From contig NC_079487.1 of assembly GCF_020520425.1 (NCBI RefSeq), forward strand, positions 61,419,898 through 61,483,897: 64,000 bases of DNA. The letters run 5' to 3'. The stretch comes from Spinacia oleracea. Lineage: Eukaryota; Streptophyta; Magnoliopsida; Caryophyllales; Amaranthaceae. A program made the position numbers and the translations under genes. Under the pieces are notes generated by a model, which saw nothing but the letters and a program-made list of their open reading frames with translations, made no database searches and was not told the DNA's origin. Shown here piece by piece: positions 33,584 to 44,582 of the stretch; position 1 is the stretch's first letter; each line of letters starts with the position of its first letter.

Positions 33584-34921
33584 CTATTTTTCTAATAATT
33601 GAGACACTGACAGCAAATTACAAGTAAGAGCAGGAACAAATAAAACATCGTCCAAAATTAAAGTATCACTCAATTTAACTCGGCCTTCTTTAGTAGCAAT
33701 GGTATTTTTACCATTTGGTAAACCAACAGTAGAGGATGAAATATCATGCAAGTCGATAAATAAATCAACATTACCGGACATATGATTTGAGGCACCGGTG
33801 TCAATTATCCAATCATCATTATTCATCTTACCATGCAACTTTGGAGTAGAGGAAGCAGATTGTTGAACATTTAGAGACGCCATAAGTTTTGCAAACTGAT
33901 TATCGGAGAGCGTGGGAGTGCTTGATCTATCACCCTCATTAATCATTGATGCTCCAGTGTAGTTGCTACTGCCAACATTGGCAGCAAAGCCTCCACGAGC
34001 ACGCCCCCTTCCAATAGACCCGCCACGAGGAGCAGGCCGTCCTCCACGACCTCTGCTTCTTCCTTGATACCACTCTGGGTAACCATGAAGCTCAAAACAT
34101 TTATCCTTCACATGGCCCTTAACCCCGCAATGGGAGCAAACACGAGAATCACCACTCACAGCAGCCAATTTGGCTTGGTCACGACCCTGTGCCACTGCAT
34201 TGGTTGCAAAACCAACTGCATCAGGGCGGGTATCATGGGCAGCAGTCACAGCTTGATGCCTCTCAGCCGAAAGCACTTTGCCATGTGCATAAGAAATAGA
34301 TGGTAAAGGATCCATCAAGGAAGCAACTTCAGTTTTGTACTTCGTTGAATCAAGGCCTATCAAAAACTGGTGTAATTTTTCATTCTCAAGAAGCACAACA
34401 TATTCAGGAGCAGCGGAACACGAACAAGAAGGAAGTTTTAGAGCACTAGCCAATTCACCCCACAAAGTACGTAATTCACCATAATACTCACAAACAGACC
34501 TACCACGTTGCTTGCAATCACTAATCTTGTTTTTAAGTTCATGAACACGAGGACCATTACGAAGAGAATATCGATCGCGTAAATCATCCCACAATACTTT
34601 CACAGTATTAGGAAAAGGAACAGTGGATTGAATAGACTCATGAAGAGTATTAAATATCCAAGCAACAAGCATAGAATTAACTATATTCCATTGATCATAA
34701 TCGGCAGACTCAACATCAGGTTGAAGAATCGTACCATCAAGAAAACCAAGTTTATTTTTTGCACGCAAATTATTACTTAGAGATTTAACCCAATGATCAT
34801 AATTATCTCCTTTCAATAAAATTGGACTAATTACAGCACCCGTACCTTCGGAAGGGTGAAGATAAAATGCCGAAAAAGGCTCATACCGAGGGGCGGGAGG
34901 TGGAGTTTTATCATCAGCCAT
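33584..34921 (-). CDS. Copia gag and protease, ending at an in-frame TAG
   Basis: I take MADDKTPPP (34921) as the start because of its strong context GCCATGGC; the frame is open for 21 codons further upstream. The first part is a Copia gag domain (ISPILLKGDNYDHWV, then LWDDLRDRYSLRN). Next come a CCHC knuckle (CSHCGVKGHVKDKC), a G/R-rich linker and the aspartic protease motif WIIDTGASNHM. Gag forms the particle that packages element RNA, and the protease processes the polyprotein. The frame stops at TAG (33586-33584) just after the protease, and then continues open into pol. Most Copia elements of this kind have one uninterrupted frame, so the TAG is either a point mutation or a readthrough signal. 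Confidence 0.9.
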   Translation of the reverse strand: MADDKTPPPAPRYEPFSAFYLHPSEGTGAVISPILLKGDNYDHWVKSLSNNLRAKNKLGFLDGTILQPDVESADYDQWNIVNSMLVAWIFNTLHESIQSTVPFPNTVKVLWDDLRDRYSLRNGPRVHELKNKISDCKQRGRSVCEYYGELRTLWGELASALKLPSCSCSAAPEYVVLLENEKLHQFLIGLDSTKYKTEVASLMDPLPSISYAHGKVLSAERHQAVTAAHDTRPDAVGFATNAVAQGRDQAKLAAVSGDSRVCSHCGVKGHVKDKCFELHGYPEWYQGRSRGRGGRPAPRGGSIGRGRARGGFAANVGSSNYTGASMINEGDRSSTPTLSDNQFAKLMASLNVQQSASSTPKLHGKMNNDDWIIDTGASNHMSGNVDLFIDLHDISSSTVGLPNGKNTIATKEGRVKLSDTLILDDVLFVPALTCNLLSVSQLLEK

Positions 34922-35105
34922 GGCAGCAGCAAGAACAATAATACACCACAATGAACAAGAATGAGAAGTGACGATCAGCAACAAACGTACCCAGAAACCG
35001 CAACGAGCAAGAACAAGAGTCCAAGATCACACCTTGGAAGTGCACATACAGGATCGGAAAGGAAAATGGGAAAAAAAAATTGAAAACCAAACCCTAATTT
35101 AGGAT

Positions 35106-35119
35106 GGCTCTTGATACCA
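35106..35119 (-). other. Primer-binding site of the young Copia
   Basis: On the minus strand TGGTATCAAGAGCC follows the LTR end directly, complementary to the 3' end of initiator tRNA-Met as in most plant Copia elements. Confidence 0.88.
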
Positions 35120-35315
35120 TGATAGATTTAGGAAAGAGAGTATAATTGGGAGTAAATGGCTCACCGCATTGTATTGATATTCACACATATTTATACAGAA
35201 TATTAACAATAATAGACTTCTAACATTCCACAATATTAACTAGGAAAGGCTACTGACATTCCTCAATATTAATGTTGAGAGACTTTTAACCTTCCACCTT
35301 ATTAATATCCTAACA
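35120..35315 (-). repeat. 5' LTR of the young Copia (196 bp)
   Basis: It is identical to 30329-30531 apart from one missing TTCCACC unit. On the minus strand it contains TGTATAAATATGTG, a probable TATA box. Confidence 0.95.
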
Positions 35316-36239
35316 AGGAGAGAGAAAGCTAAAGGATTGTTACAATGGAAATAGAAGAAGGTAGCAGGGGAGAAAGAAAATAGAAGAAGAAGGTAGGTTG
35401 GTACGTAGTAGGTTGGGGAGAGACTAACAAGGGGTTAAGTAAGGTTAGTAAAGATTATTAGGGTAAATCAGCGATTAATCACTAACGCCGTTAGAGTTCC
35501 GTTAAATAGTAAGGGCATTTGGTGCATTTTTGATAAAATAAGGATAGATTATGGTAGGGTAGATTATGTTTTTTGAAAACATAAGGGGTATTTGGTGCGT
35601 TCCACGAAATCTCGAAGGCATTTCATAAAAAAACTGTTTTTAATAAGTCTTATAGAAATATTTGGTCAAACCAAGCCGAAAATCTACACAAAGAAATTAA
35701 GCTTTGTTTTAAAAGAAACTCCAACCTAAATAATTCTTTTAAATAGATAGATAAGCTTTGTTGTAAAAGAAACTCCAACCTAAATCATTCATTGAAATAG
35801 ATAGATAAATTCCTTCAAAAAAAAAAAAAAAAAAAAAAATTTATTGACAAAATTCTAAGACATGTTGGAGGTCACGGCCTCACGGGTAACCGAGACAAAA
35901 CCTGTAAAATAAGGCAAAAATGGATGACCAAAGTAGAAATTCTCACTCCAACTCGTAATTTCCACATTTCTCCCAACAAGAATCAAATTTCACAAATTCC
36001 TTCACAAAATAGTAACAATCACCAGACTCGGTGTGACTTTCTACCTATTTCATTCTTTCTCATCATCCTCTTCAAAGATCCAACCCCCTAAAAAACTCCA
36101 TTGTTGTCTTATTTACACCAAGATCTATGCAAATCACACAAATTTGGGAAAATACCCAATTTCCCAGATCAAATTATCACAAAATTTGATAATATCAGCT
36201 TAAATTTCCTCAATCCCATCATTAATTTGTTGTTAATTA
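35316..36239 (+). other. Upstream region of the GT14 gene
   Basis: This is host DNA continuing from 30328. It contains a 54-bp tandem duplication (AAGCTTTGTT... from 35699 and 35753), a run of about 23 A at 35817-35839, and a CT-rich stretch near 36040-36080 that probably belongs to the 5' UTR. No other gene is seen. Confidence 0.5.
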
Positions 36240-39200
36240 ATGGTGGGTGTTGGAGAAATGAAGAAGCTAAGAAACTATTACTTAAATCTTAGACACCCAC
36301 ATCATCATCACCAAACCTCCATTACAACAACAATGGAGGGTAGAAGAAAATGGATCTTCCCACTCGCAATCGGTTCAATTGTTTCCCTTTTCCTTCTTTT
36401 TCTAACAACCCTAACCACATCTCCTACTTCCCCTCTTTCATCTCTCTCATTTTATCGTTACTCTTCTTCTTTGTCTTCTTCTTCTATCTTCGTGGAATCG
36501 AAGCTTCGCCCTATTGCTGTGTCTTCCGCCTTTCCGCCACCGCCTCGGTTCGCTTACCTTGTATCGGGCTCTGCCGGGGATGGGAACTCTCTTAAGAGGA
36601 CCTTACTCGCGCTTTACCACCCGCATAATCAGTATATCGTGCACTTGGATTTGGAGTCTTCCCCTGAGGAACGGCTTGAATTGGAGAATTTCGTTAAGGA
36701 TCATCCTATTTTTAAGGTGTTTAAGAATGTTAGGATGATTACTAAGGCCAATTTGATTACTTATCGTGGCCCCACTATGGTAGCTAATACCCTTCATGCT
36801 GCTGCTATTTTGTTGAAGGAGGCTGGTCATTGGGATTGGTTTATTAATCTTAGTGCCTCAGATTATCCCCTTGTCACTCAGGATGGTGAGTTCGGGTTCT
36901 TTTGTTTCCTAGTTTTTGCTTATATTTTGGCAATTTGAGGTTGTTTTGGTGCAAAAATCATTTCAAATATTGTTATAATTGACTAAAAATGGTGGCTTTT
37001 GTTCATTTTTGTAGTTAAAATCGGAACTTGATTGATTTGTATGTAGAAGTTAGAATTGGGTTCAATTTTGGTATTTGTATTAATAGACTGGTAATGGGTT
37101 CTTTTTCTGTGTTTGATTGCTTAATTTGGTGGGCTTTGGTTTGATGTCACTGATTTTGTTACTGGTAAACTGATTGATCAGGGAATTTTGTAGGTTAGCT
37201 GAGTATTAACGTATTACTCTGTCTGTGAAGCAAGCTCTTATATTTATTTTTTTGTTGGTTTTCTGTGGCCAGATCTGCTGCACACATTTTCGTATTTGCC
37301 TCGAGACCTTAATTTTATTGATCACACAAGCAACATTGGCTGGAAAGAGTATGTATCTGGAAAATTTAAAGTATTAGTTTGTTTTGGTGTACATTTATGT
37401 TTTTGTACAGGAATTACTATTGAGTTATTGCTTGAATGTACCTAGGTTTCAAAGAGCAAAACCAATCATTATAGATCCAGGGTTTTATCAGACCAAAAAA
37501 GCTGATGTATTTTGGGTGACTCAACGAAGAAGTGTGCCATCGGCTTTTAAACTCTTCACAGGTTCATACTGCTACCTTAGAGTTATTTCTATCTATTCTG
37601 TAATGTTTACACATGACCATTTAGTAATACATTCTTGTTAATCCTTATTCATGGTGCTGAAAGTTGTTGATTGGAGTTAAAATGTTGGTCTTACCACTCC
37701 ATATAACCGTCATGATTCTTGAATTGTTCTCGAATGATATATATGGAGTAGGTACAAATGCATATATACTGCTGTGGACTTCTTGTGAATCAGTTTTATA
37801 ACCCATAGTTGTAACTGTGATCTAGTTTTCAATTTGTAATTGCTGCACATAAAGTGTAATTTCCAACTTTATGTTAGCCATGCAGCTTGTTTGTCCTTTG
37901 AGGCTTGTTGCACCATTGATGTGTACTGTTTCATTCCATTCGTTGAATAAAGATTATATAATGATTCTCATATACTGAAGTAAGGCTCGTACTTGGTCAC
38001 TTGTCCCTTACCTTATGTAACTGACTTGTTTTCAAAGGATAAGAATTGGCTCTATTATTGTGGATGGCGCATAACCCTGCTTAATTAAGTTAGATTCTGA
38101 ATTCGTATCATGTGGAACAAGGAGGATGTTTTTGGGTATTGGTGAGGTTCTGTTATTTGCATTGGATTTGCTGATAAGTAGAACATCTGTTGCGATTTTA
38201 TGTGCCTTGACACATCAGCTGCCTCAATCAATTTTTTTTCAGAATTTAGTGTAAGGTACTAAGTTTTGCAGTGGCCCTAGTTACACTTTGCACCTTCAAA
38301 TATTAGACACTACGGCCAATGTAAAACGTTCGTTCTCTGCTGCAATATCTGTCTCAGTTGGTCAGTTATACTCTCTGATATTGTTTTCTGATAAAGAAAA
38401 TCGGAACTAGCCAAAATTGAAAGTAAAATATTCCTTGTGAGGAGGAGGGATTTAGGTTATGGGAGATTTAATGAAAAAAGAAGATAGTTGAAGTAACTGT
38501 GAGATTGTACATATGCAGCTAAGTAATAGAAAAGACCAAGGGGGTTAAAGGCACATGTAGGTCCTTGGCAAAAATTGAAATCAAACATAATATCGTACTA
38601 TTCAACCAATGTTGCAACTAGTGAAACTGCAGAACATCTGGAAGTCAGTTTAGAAATATTAGGGTTAGTTGACAGTGAACAGTGAACAGTGAAAATGGGC
38701 CTGGTTCTGAAGAAAGTATGATTTCAAACTGTAAAGTATTTCTCATTAATTGTTGAATACTTGAATACGATGCAGTGGTGCTCCTCTCCTTCAGTAAGAG
38801 GGAAGATGGATAGATTCCATGATGGGTGGACATGAAAGCAATACTACACTGTACAACGATTTTTCTTGTGATTGTGAAGTGGACATAATGGTAATGGCTG
38901 GACAAAGAAGGAAGTAGTGTGACGCTGTGATAAATGTGTATTACCATGAAATTGTAATGAATTACAAAACTATTTTATAAGTTTTGCTGCTTGCTTCCTT
39001 TTTTGATTGGTATTTGTTTTCATATTCCGATGGAGAATATGTACCCTGCTTACGGTACCTGTGAACTTTATGGTGTTTAAAAATCTTCTGTCAATCTCTC
39101 CTAACCCCTAAAAAAATAAGAAAATAAACAAAAGGGAAAAGGGTTGCGATAACAAGATACTTATATGGTTTTGGTAGTTCTCTTTCTGTATCAGAAGTTA

Positions 39201-39841
39201 CGATCATGCTCAAGGACGTTTGCTCATGATTAAAAATTTGATTGCATGTATTAAAAATTTGAAGTTACGATGCATGTATTGAAGAGTGTAGATGGTCATT
39301 TTGACAATGGGTGTAACTGTGTGTAGGTTCTGCTTGGATGGCTCTTTCTCGGCCATTTGTGGATTACTGCATTTGGGGATGGGACAACCTTCCTCGGACT
39401 GTTCTCATGTACTATGCAAATTTCATTTCTTCTCCTGAAGGCTATTTCCACACTGTTGTTTGTAATGCACAGGAGTTCAGGAACACAACTGTTAATACTG
39501 ACCTCCATTTCATATCTTGGGACAATCCACCCAAACAACATCCTCACTATCTGACAACCGAGGATATGTCGAGAATGGTCCAAAGTAATGCTCCCTTTGC
39601 TAGAAAGTTTCACCGAGAGGATCCAGTCCTTGACAAGGTTGATTCTGAGCTCCTTTCTCGAGGTCCAGGAATGATTGTTCCAGGTGGTTGGTGCATTGGG
39701 AGTGGGGAAAATGGGTCTGACCCATGTTTGTTAGCTGGAAATACAACGCTCCTAAGACCAACATCAGGGGCTAAAAGGGTGGAAACACTTATTAGTTCAC
39801 TGTTGTCAGCGGAAAATTTTCGGAAAAATCAATGCAAGTAG
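36240..39841 (+). CDS. GT14 family glycosyltransferase, GlcAT14/BC10-like (Branch domain)
   Basis: Four exons are predicted from GT-AG sites and frame: 36240-36885, 37273-37348, 37446-37561 and 39327-39841, giving 450 residues. The N-terminus is short, basic and His-rich, followed by one membrane anchor (about residues 38-58, WIFPLAIGSIVSLFLLFL) and a Ser-rich stem, which is a type II Golgi layout. The Branch/GT14 domain starts near 103 (RFAYLVSGSAGDG). It includes the conserved INLSASDYPL at the end of exon 1, DVFWVTQRRSVP in exon 3, and WMALSRPFVDYC and FISSPEGYFHTVVCN in exon 4. Family members of this type (Arabidopsis GlcAT14A-C) add glucuronic acid to type II arabinogalactan of AGPs; that activity is inferred. 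Met7 (MKKLRNYYL) may be the true start. A young Copia lies 0.9 kb upstream. Confidence 0.9.
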
Positions 39842-40924
39842 CGAGCTCCATCTGATGGGAGCAATTGTTGTATCAATTGTATCATTAATTTCAGAAGGAA
39901 TCAGAAGGAAGCAGCAGGAAATTCCACATATGGAGAAGATAATGCAAGATTGAAAATATGAATGGAGTTTTTCTGCTGGAAATCACAGGTATCATACTTG
40001 CCTGCTTCAACATGGTGTATACATAATTTCACTTGTAATATGAGGATGCAGCCCATTTTTTCCTATTTTATACTGAACTTGATAAATAGTTCTGTAGTAT
40101 TAGAAAGAAGGGGGGCGGATAGTTTGTCACGAGCTGACTTGTAGAAGCTTTTGTTAGACACATTCCTGTCCTGAGAAGATGAATAGGAGGAAATTCTGGC
40201 ATTGCCTCAATGTTTGTATCTAATATCTATGGTTTAGCATTCTACCACTTGACTTGTTTATTGAATCTTTGCTATGAACCTTGTTAAGAGCCAAATCCAA
40301 ATTTATTCTATAATTCTCTCTTTTGTAATCAGCTTCAATTTGAAGTATAGCGTTTGTACCTGGCTCTGGATTGTACTTGATTTTTTCTAAAACCGATTGT
40401 CCTTGATATGAATTAAGAAGGGTTGCAGATCCAGTTATATGGTCGATGTCGATGGAGTAATTCTATATATATAGTTACCTACCTTTTAGATTTGTAACCA
40501 GTCAAATTATTTTTAAGAATATAGTGAACAGTGCATACCACGCTGGGAAGGAAAGCAAAGAACTGAAGACAGACATCTGTTCCTCCATAAGTTAAGAACA
40601 ACATGAAGCTCAGGAGGTAATGGCAACAACGGTAAAAGTGTACCATGTTGATAGGAGTATTCAGCCTAGAATCTGTACCATGTGCCTGAAATTGATTTGA
40701 GGAAGTACGACAGGGTAAGAGGCACAAACTCCACCACGGCAAGAACCATGAAAACCAGGCCTAGGTACGTTAGACTGCCTCTTTGAACTTGGTGGTACAA
40801 CGTATGGCGATGCTGCAGCATAAAGGTGTACGGAATATAGTCCAATGCCAGCTTAAGTAGAAAGTGTTTACAAGGCCACCTGTTTGAAGTTGCTTATTAC
40901 GAACTGGAATCTCCTCAGAAGTGC
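39842..40924. other. 3' UTR of the GT14 gene and unassigned sequence
   Basis: The first few hundred bases are probably the GT14 3' UTR. From about 40480 the character changes. On the minus strand 40821-40666 there is a 51-codon frame with a hydrophobic stretch (GLVFMVLAVVEFVPLTLSYF). It looks like part of a membrane protein exon and runs up to TGGTACAG, a possible splice site. I do not recognise it. It may be a gene relic or the end of a minus-strand gene. Confidence 0.3.
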
Positions 40925-42419
40925 ATGGATGTGCAGGAAATGATGGAAAATATGAATGGTATGCTAGAGGACATTTCAGGAGGCCATAAGTGGAAATGGC
41001 TGGCTTTGGGTGATGCAAATACATCTTTCTTTTATAGGTGCGCCAAGTCAAGAAAATCAAGGAACGAAATTAGAATCATACAAGATGAGAATTGGGACTG
41101 GACCAGTGGACCACAGACCATGAAAGAATTAAGGAAATCATTCTTGCTCATTTCAGAAACATATGCAAGAGTACTAATGATCGGGAAGAAACATGGGCTG
41201 CTCCAGATGATTTATGGTAACTCCCGATTCGATTGACAACAAACCAAATTAACATCCTTAATAAGCCTTTTACAGAATTGGAAGTTAGAAATTAATGCAT
41301 CGGATGTTGTTGGTACGGAACTTACAAAAGTAGTGTTACATTTCTTCTCCTCTTGGTACATTCTAAGGGAGTGGAATTAAACCCTTATTGCTCTCATCCC
41401 AAAGGTGGAGAGTCCACTTCCGTCCTATTAGCTTGTGCAATATCATCTTTAAATAATCTCAAAATGCCTCACGACTGAAAATGATTCTGCATGAGATTAA
41501 TGGCCCTTTTCAAAATGCTTTTGTTCCGACAAGAATTATGGGGGATAGGATAACTGCTTGCTGGCTCATGAAGTTATTACTTATGTTAGACGTCAAAAGA
41601 AAGGCTATCAAAGATATAATGTGCTGAAGATTGACATGATTAAGGCGTATGATCGGGTAAATTTGAATTGTGTGTAGTGGTTGCTGAATACAATGAATTT
41701 TCCCCCAATTTGGAGACACTGAATCATGGAGACTATAACTACGCGCGGTCTCCTACTCTATTCTGGTTAATGGTGAACCAACAAGTAAGTTTAAACCAAA
41801 GTGTGGTCTATGGTAGGGAGATCCTCTGTCTCCATATTTTTTTTTTATTCTGGTCATGGAGCTGCTATCAAAGATGATGATTAGATTGGATGAAGACGGC
41901 TACCTTCAAGGCATTAGAATTGCACGTAATGCGCTAAGTATTTCACACCTGTTTTGTGCAGATGATTCTCTCTTCTGCTTTAAAGCTACACATGAGTCTT
42001 TTGCCAAGTTGAGAGAGATGATCAATGTTTTCTGTAAAGTAACTGGTGAAGCGATGAATTTTGATAAATCAAGTGTTATTTTCAGCCCCGACACTCCAGA
42101 CATAGTTAAAAATGAGTTGAAAGATATCTTGGGAACACCATGCACTGATAAACTTGGGAAATATTTGGGCTGTGATGTGGAAATAGATGCATGGCAGATC
42201 ATCTCTTGCTTTTCAACCTCTGGTAGATAAGGTCCAAAATAAAATAACGTCGTGGAAGAATTTGTGCTTGTCACCAGCAGGAAAAATTCTCCTTGCCAAT
42301 GGGATCTTAGTTGTGCTCTATACTAATGTACTTGCTGCCTTTTTTCATCCTAAGAAGGTCACTCAGAAAATAAACTCAATAATGCTATGATTCTGGTGGA
42401 GAGGCACCAAGGATAGCGC
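40925..42419 (+). pseudogene. Degenerate L1-type LINE (endonuclease/RT part)
   Basis: Fragments of plant L1 ORF2 appear in order but in different frames. They are WLALGDANTSFFYRCAKSR (about 40994), AFVPTRIMGDRITACW (about 41520), ISHLFCADDSLFCF (about 41940, where the RT catalytic box normally reads FADD), and FQPLVDKVQNKITSWKN with LSPAGKILLANG (about 42207-42310). A last FWWRGTKD-like piece ends at about 42419. Many stops and frameshifts separate them. ORF2 copies LINE RNA into the genome. This copy is 5'-truncated and dead, and no poly(A) tail or target duplication is obvious. Confidence 0.85.
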
Positions 42420-43074
42420 ATATTAAAAAGTTATACGCATAACTCCATAGTAAACAAAATTAAACTCAATATTATTTTAACCTGAAATAACATATTAAAA
42501 AGTTATACGCATTTAACCTAAAATAATACGTGAACAAAATCATTCAAAACCTTCTCTAAAGAAAAAATTGACGTATTATATTTAACAAACATCAAACCAG
42601 TCAACAATGTAATAACAAAGTAAAACACAATATTTTCAGCTTAACATGTTTTATTTTCCTCAATAAACTTGATCAACAATTGTTTACGTATGGTCTTCTT
42701 TTCCCAAATTATTAACCTTAACAAACTTACATTATAGAGTTCCCTCAAAAAAAATGTTATGATGAGATAATTAAGAAACAATTATAATAGTTTGACTTTT
42801 TTCCTCATTTATTACTTTTTAGTATTATATTACTTCTTCCTTGTTATTTGACTAATCATCCTAAATAATATTTTAAATTTATCTGATTATCATTAAGGAC
42901 ATTATAGTCTATTCCATAAGGGGACACCAAAAGATCATTTACGTTAACATCCTCAGTAGTTCCCTTATAGAATAGAGATATATCTAATTTCCTACGAAGA
43001 CTACCACTACATTAAGTTCTTTCTCTACTTTGGTTAAAATAATTTTCCCAATCATTTCTATTTGTTTATTAGTC
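42420..43074. other. AT-rich intergenic DNA
   Basis: No coding frame is seen. Near 42910-42990 a short imperfect inverted repeat (TATTCCATAAGGG and CCCTTATAGAATA) may be a small foldback relic. Confidence 0.4.
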
Positions 43075-43189
43075 CACTACAAAAAAAACCTCGTATAGCG
43101 ACGGATTTATAGCGAGGGATTTATAACCGTTTCTAATTTAGAGACGGAATACTCATCATCCGTCTCTAAATTTATTTGTAAGCAAGTGG
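43075..43189. mobile_element. CACTA element end, remnant
   Basis: CACTACAAAAAAAACC resembles the CACTA terminus seen intact at 55075. It is followed by subterminal-like GCGACGGATTT and GCGAGGGATTT units and an AGAGACGGA/TCCGTCTCT hairpin. No opposite end is visible beyond the Copia insertion, so it is probably truncated. Confidence 0.5.
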
Positions 43190-43498
43190 GTCTTTGAAGG
43201 AAATAATGCCCTTGGTCCAAGTATGCATTCTATGTTAAGTCTAATAAATGCGGTTCAGTATTAATTAACAAGTTAATAATTCAGTGAGATCAAGTGAGCT
43301 GAATGCCTAGCTAGAGGTCGCTTCAGTTCAAGTGGAATTAATGATATTAATCCACAGCTTACTCTTGACTGAACCCGTAGGGTCACACAAATAGTACGTA
43401 AACGGATCAAGTATTTAATGGCATTAGATACTCCATCTATGGATATTCGGAATCGACGGATCTTGGTTTCAGTGGGAGCTGAGATCGTCACAGGCAAG

Positions 43499-43830
43499 AA
43501 ATGAACACTCCGGAAACGATGATATTGCCGGAAACGGAAATATGGATCGTATCGGAAATATAAATATTATCCAAGTCGTAGATGTTGCCGGAAACGGAAA
43601 CATGGTACGTATCGGAAAATATTATCAGAAATGGAAATATTACCAGAATCGGAAATATTGCCGGAAACGGAAATATTGTCAGAATCGGAAATATTATCGG
43701 AATCGGAAAATAATTCCGGAAACGGAAATATTAAATATTTGTTCGAAACGGAAATTGATTCCGGAATCGGAAATATTAAATATTGTTCGTATCGGAAATG
43801 AATTCCGGAACCGGGAATTTAATCGGAAGC
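43499..43830 (+). repeat. CGGAA-rich array in the LTR, about 21 copies
   Basis: CGGAA occurs about 21 times in about 330 bp, mostly as CCGGAAACGGAAATATT or ATCGGAAATATT units, upstream of the TATA box. The 3' LTR has the same array at about 52484-52815. It looks like a U3 enhancer array; which factor binds is unknown. Confidence 0.85.
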
Positions 43831-44203
43831 GTATCGTACGAATTAGCATCGGACGAGGCCTGCCGGACGAAGGCCCAGCACGAAGTCGGGCCATCGCCCA
43901 GCAAGCCAAACGCGCGCCCAGCCAAGGCAGCGCCTAGGCCCACCGCAAGGCAGGCCCAGCGCGCGCCTAAGGCCATGGGCCTCGCTGCGTGGGCTGCTGC
44001 TCGCACGCACGCATGGGCGGCCCTCGTGGCTGCCGTGTGTGTGTGTGAGTTTGTGTTCATGCACGATTCCTAAAACTATTAGAATTAGTATATGATTAAA
44101 TTCCTATTCCTAAAATGATAAATTAATTAATTAGAGTTCTTGTAGGATTCTAAGTTTAATTAATTCGTATCCTACTAGGATTCCAATTCCCTTTCCATAA
44201 CTC

Positions 44204-44211
44204 TATAAATA
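44204..44211 (+). promoter_or_regulatory. TATA box of the complete Copia LTR
   Basis: TATAAATA in ACTCTATAAATACGTGCC. The equivalent in the 3' LTR is 53189-53196. Transcription is expected to start near 44235. Confidence 0.6.
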
Positions 44212-44568
44212 CGTGCCTAGGGTCACATATTTTTGAGAGATTAATTCAAGTATTCAAAGTGAGTTTTGAGAGAAAAATTCAGCCACATTCCTTGCTCAAT
44301 AGTGCCGAAAATTCTAGTACCTTAAGGGCGATTCTAGTTGGTCAATCTTAAGGCGGATCCGGACGTGCTGTGGACTATCTACGGAGGGACGACACTTGGA
44401 GTCCTAAAGACTTGTTCTTGCTCGGTTCGGGCGCAGCTAGGGAGGGCACGCAACAAAGAGTATGCATCTAAATTATGCTATATGATTATGTGTAAATAAT
44501 ATGTATTCCTGGGTTAATGGTTGTTTCCGCATGATTTATGTAATATCATATGTATCATAACCTAACAG

Positions 44569-44582
44569 TGGTATCACGAGCC
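44569..44582 (+). other. Primer-binding site of the complete Copia
   Basis: TGGTATCACGAGCC lies one base after the LTR. It resembles the initiator tRNA-Met site TGGTATCAGAGCC with one inserted base. Confidence 0.75.

Larger units (their letters stand above)
30329..35315 (-). mobile_element. Young full-length Copia element (Ale/Retrofit-like), TSD AGGAG
   Basis: This 4987-bp element has LTRs at 30329-30531 and 35120-35315. By eye these are identical except for one 7-bp TTCCACC duplication. Five-base target duplications AGGAG (30324-30328 and 35316-35320) are perfect. The primer-binding site and polypurine tract are intact, and gag-pol is open except for one TAG. These features indicate very recent insertion. 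It splits host sequence about 0.9 kb upstream of the GT14 gene. The lineage name is tentative, based on the short LTRs and single-frame layout. Confidence 0.95.
43195..44567 (+). repeat. 5' LTR of the complete Copia (1373 bp)
   Basis: Starts TGAAGGAAATAATGCCC and ends ATAACCTAACA. It contains, in order, the CGGAA array, a GC-rich island (43840-44030), a TG repeat (about 44033-44048) and a TATA box at 44204. Confidence 0.95.

Noticed and set aside
35817..35839. Poly(A) tail of a retroposed gene
   Set aside because: No coding sequence or target duplication lies next to the A run. Probably a simple homopolymer.
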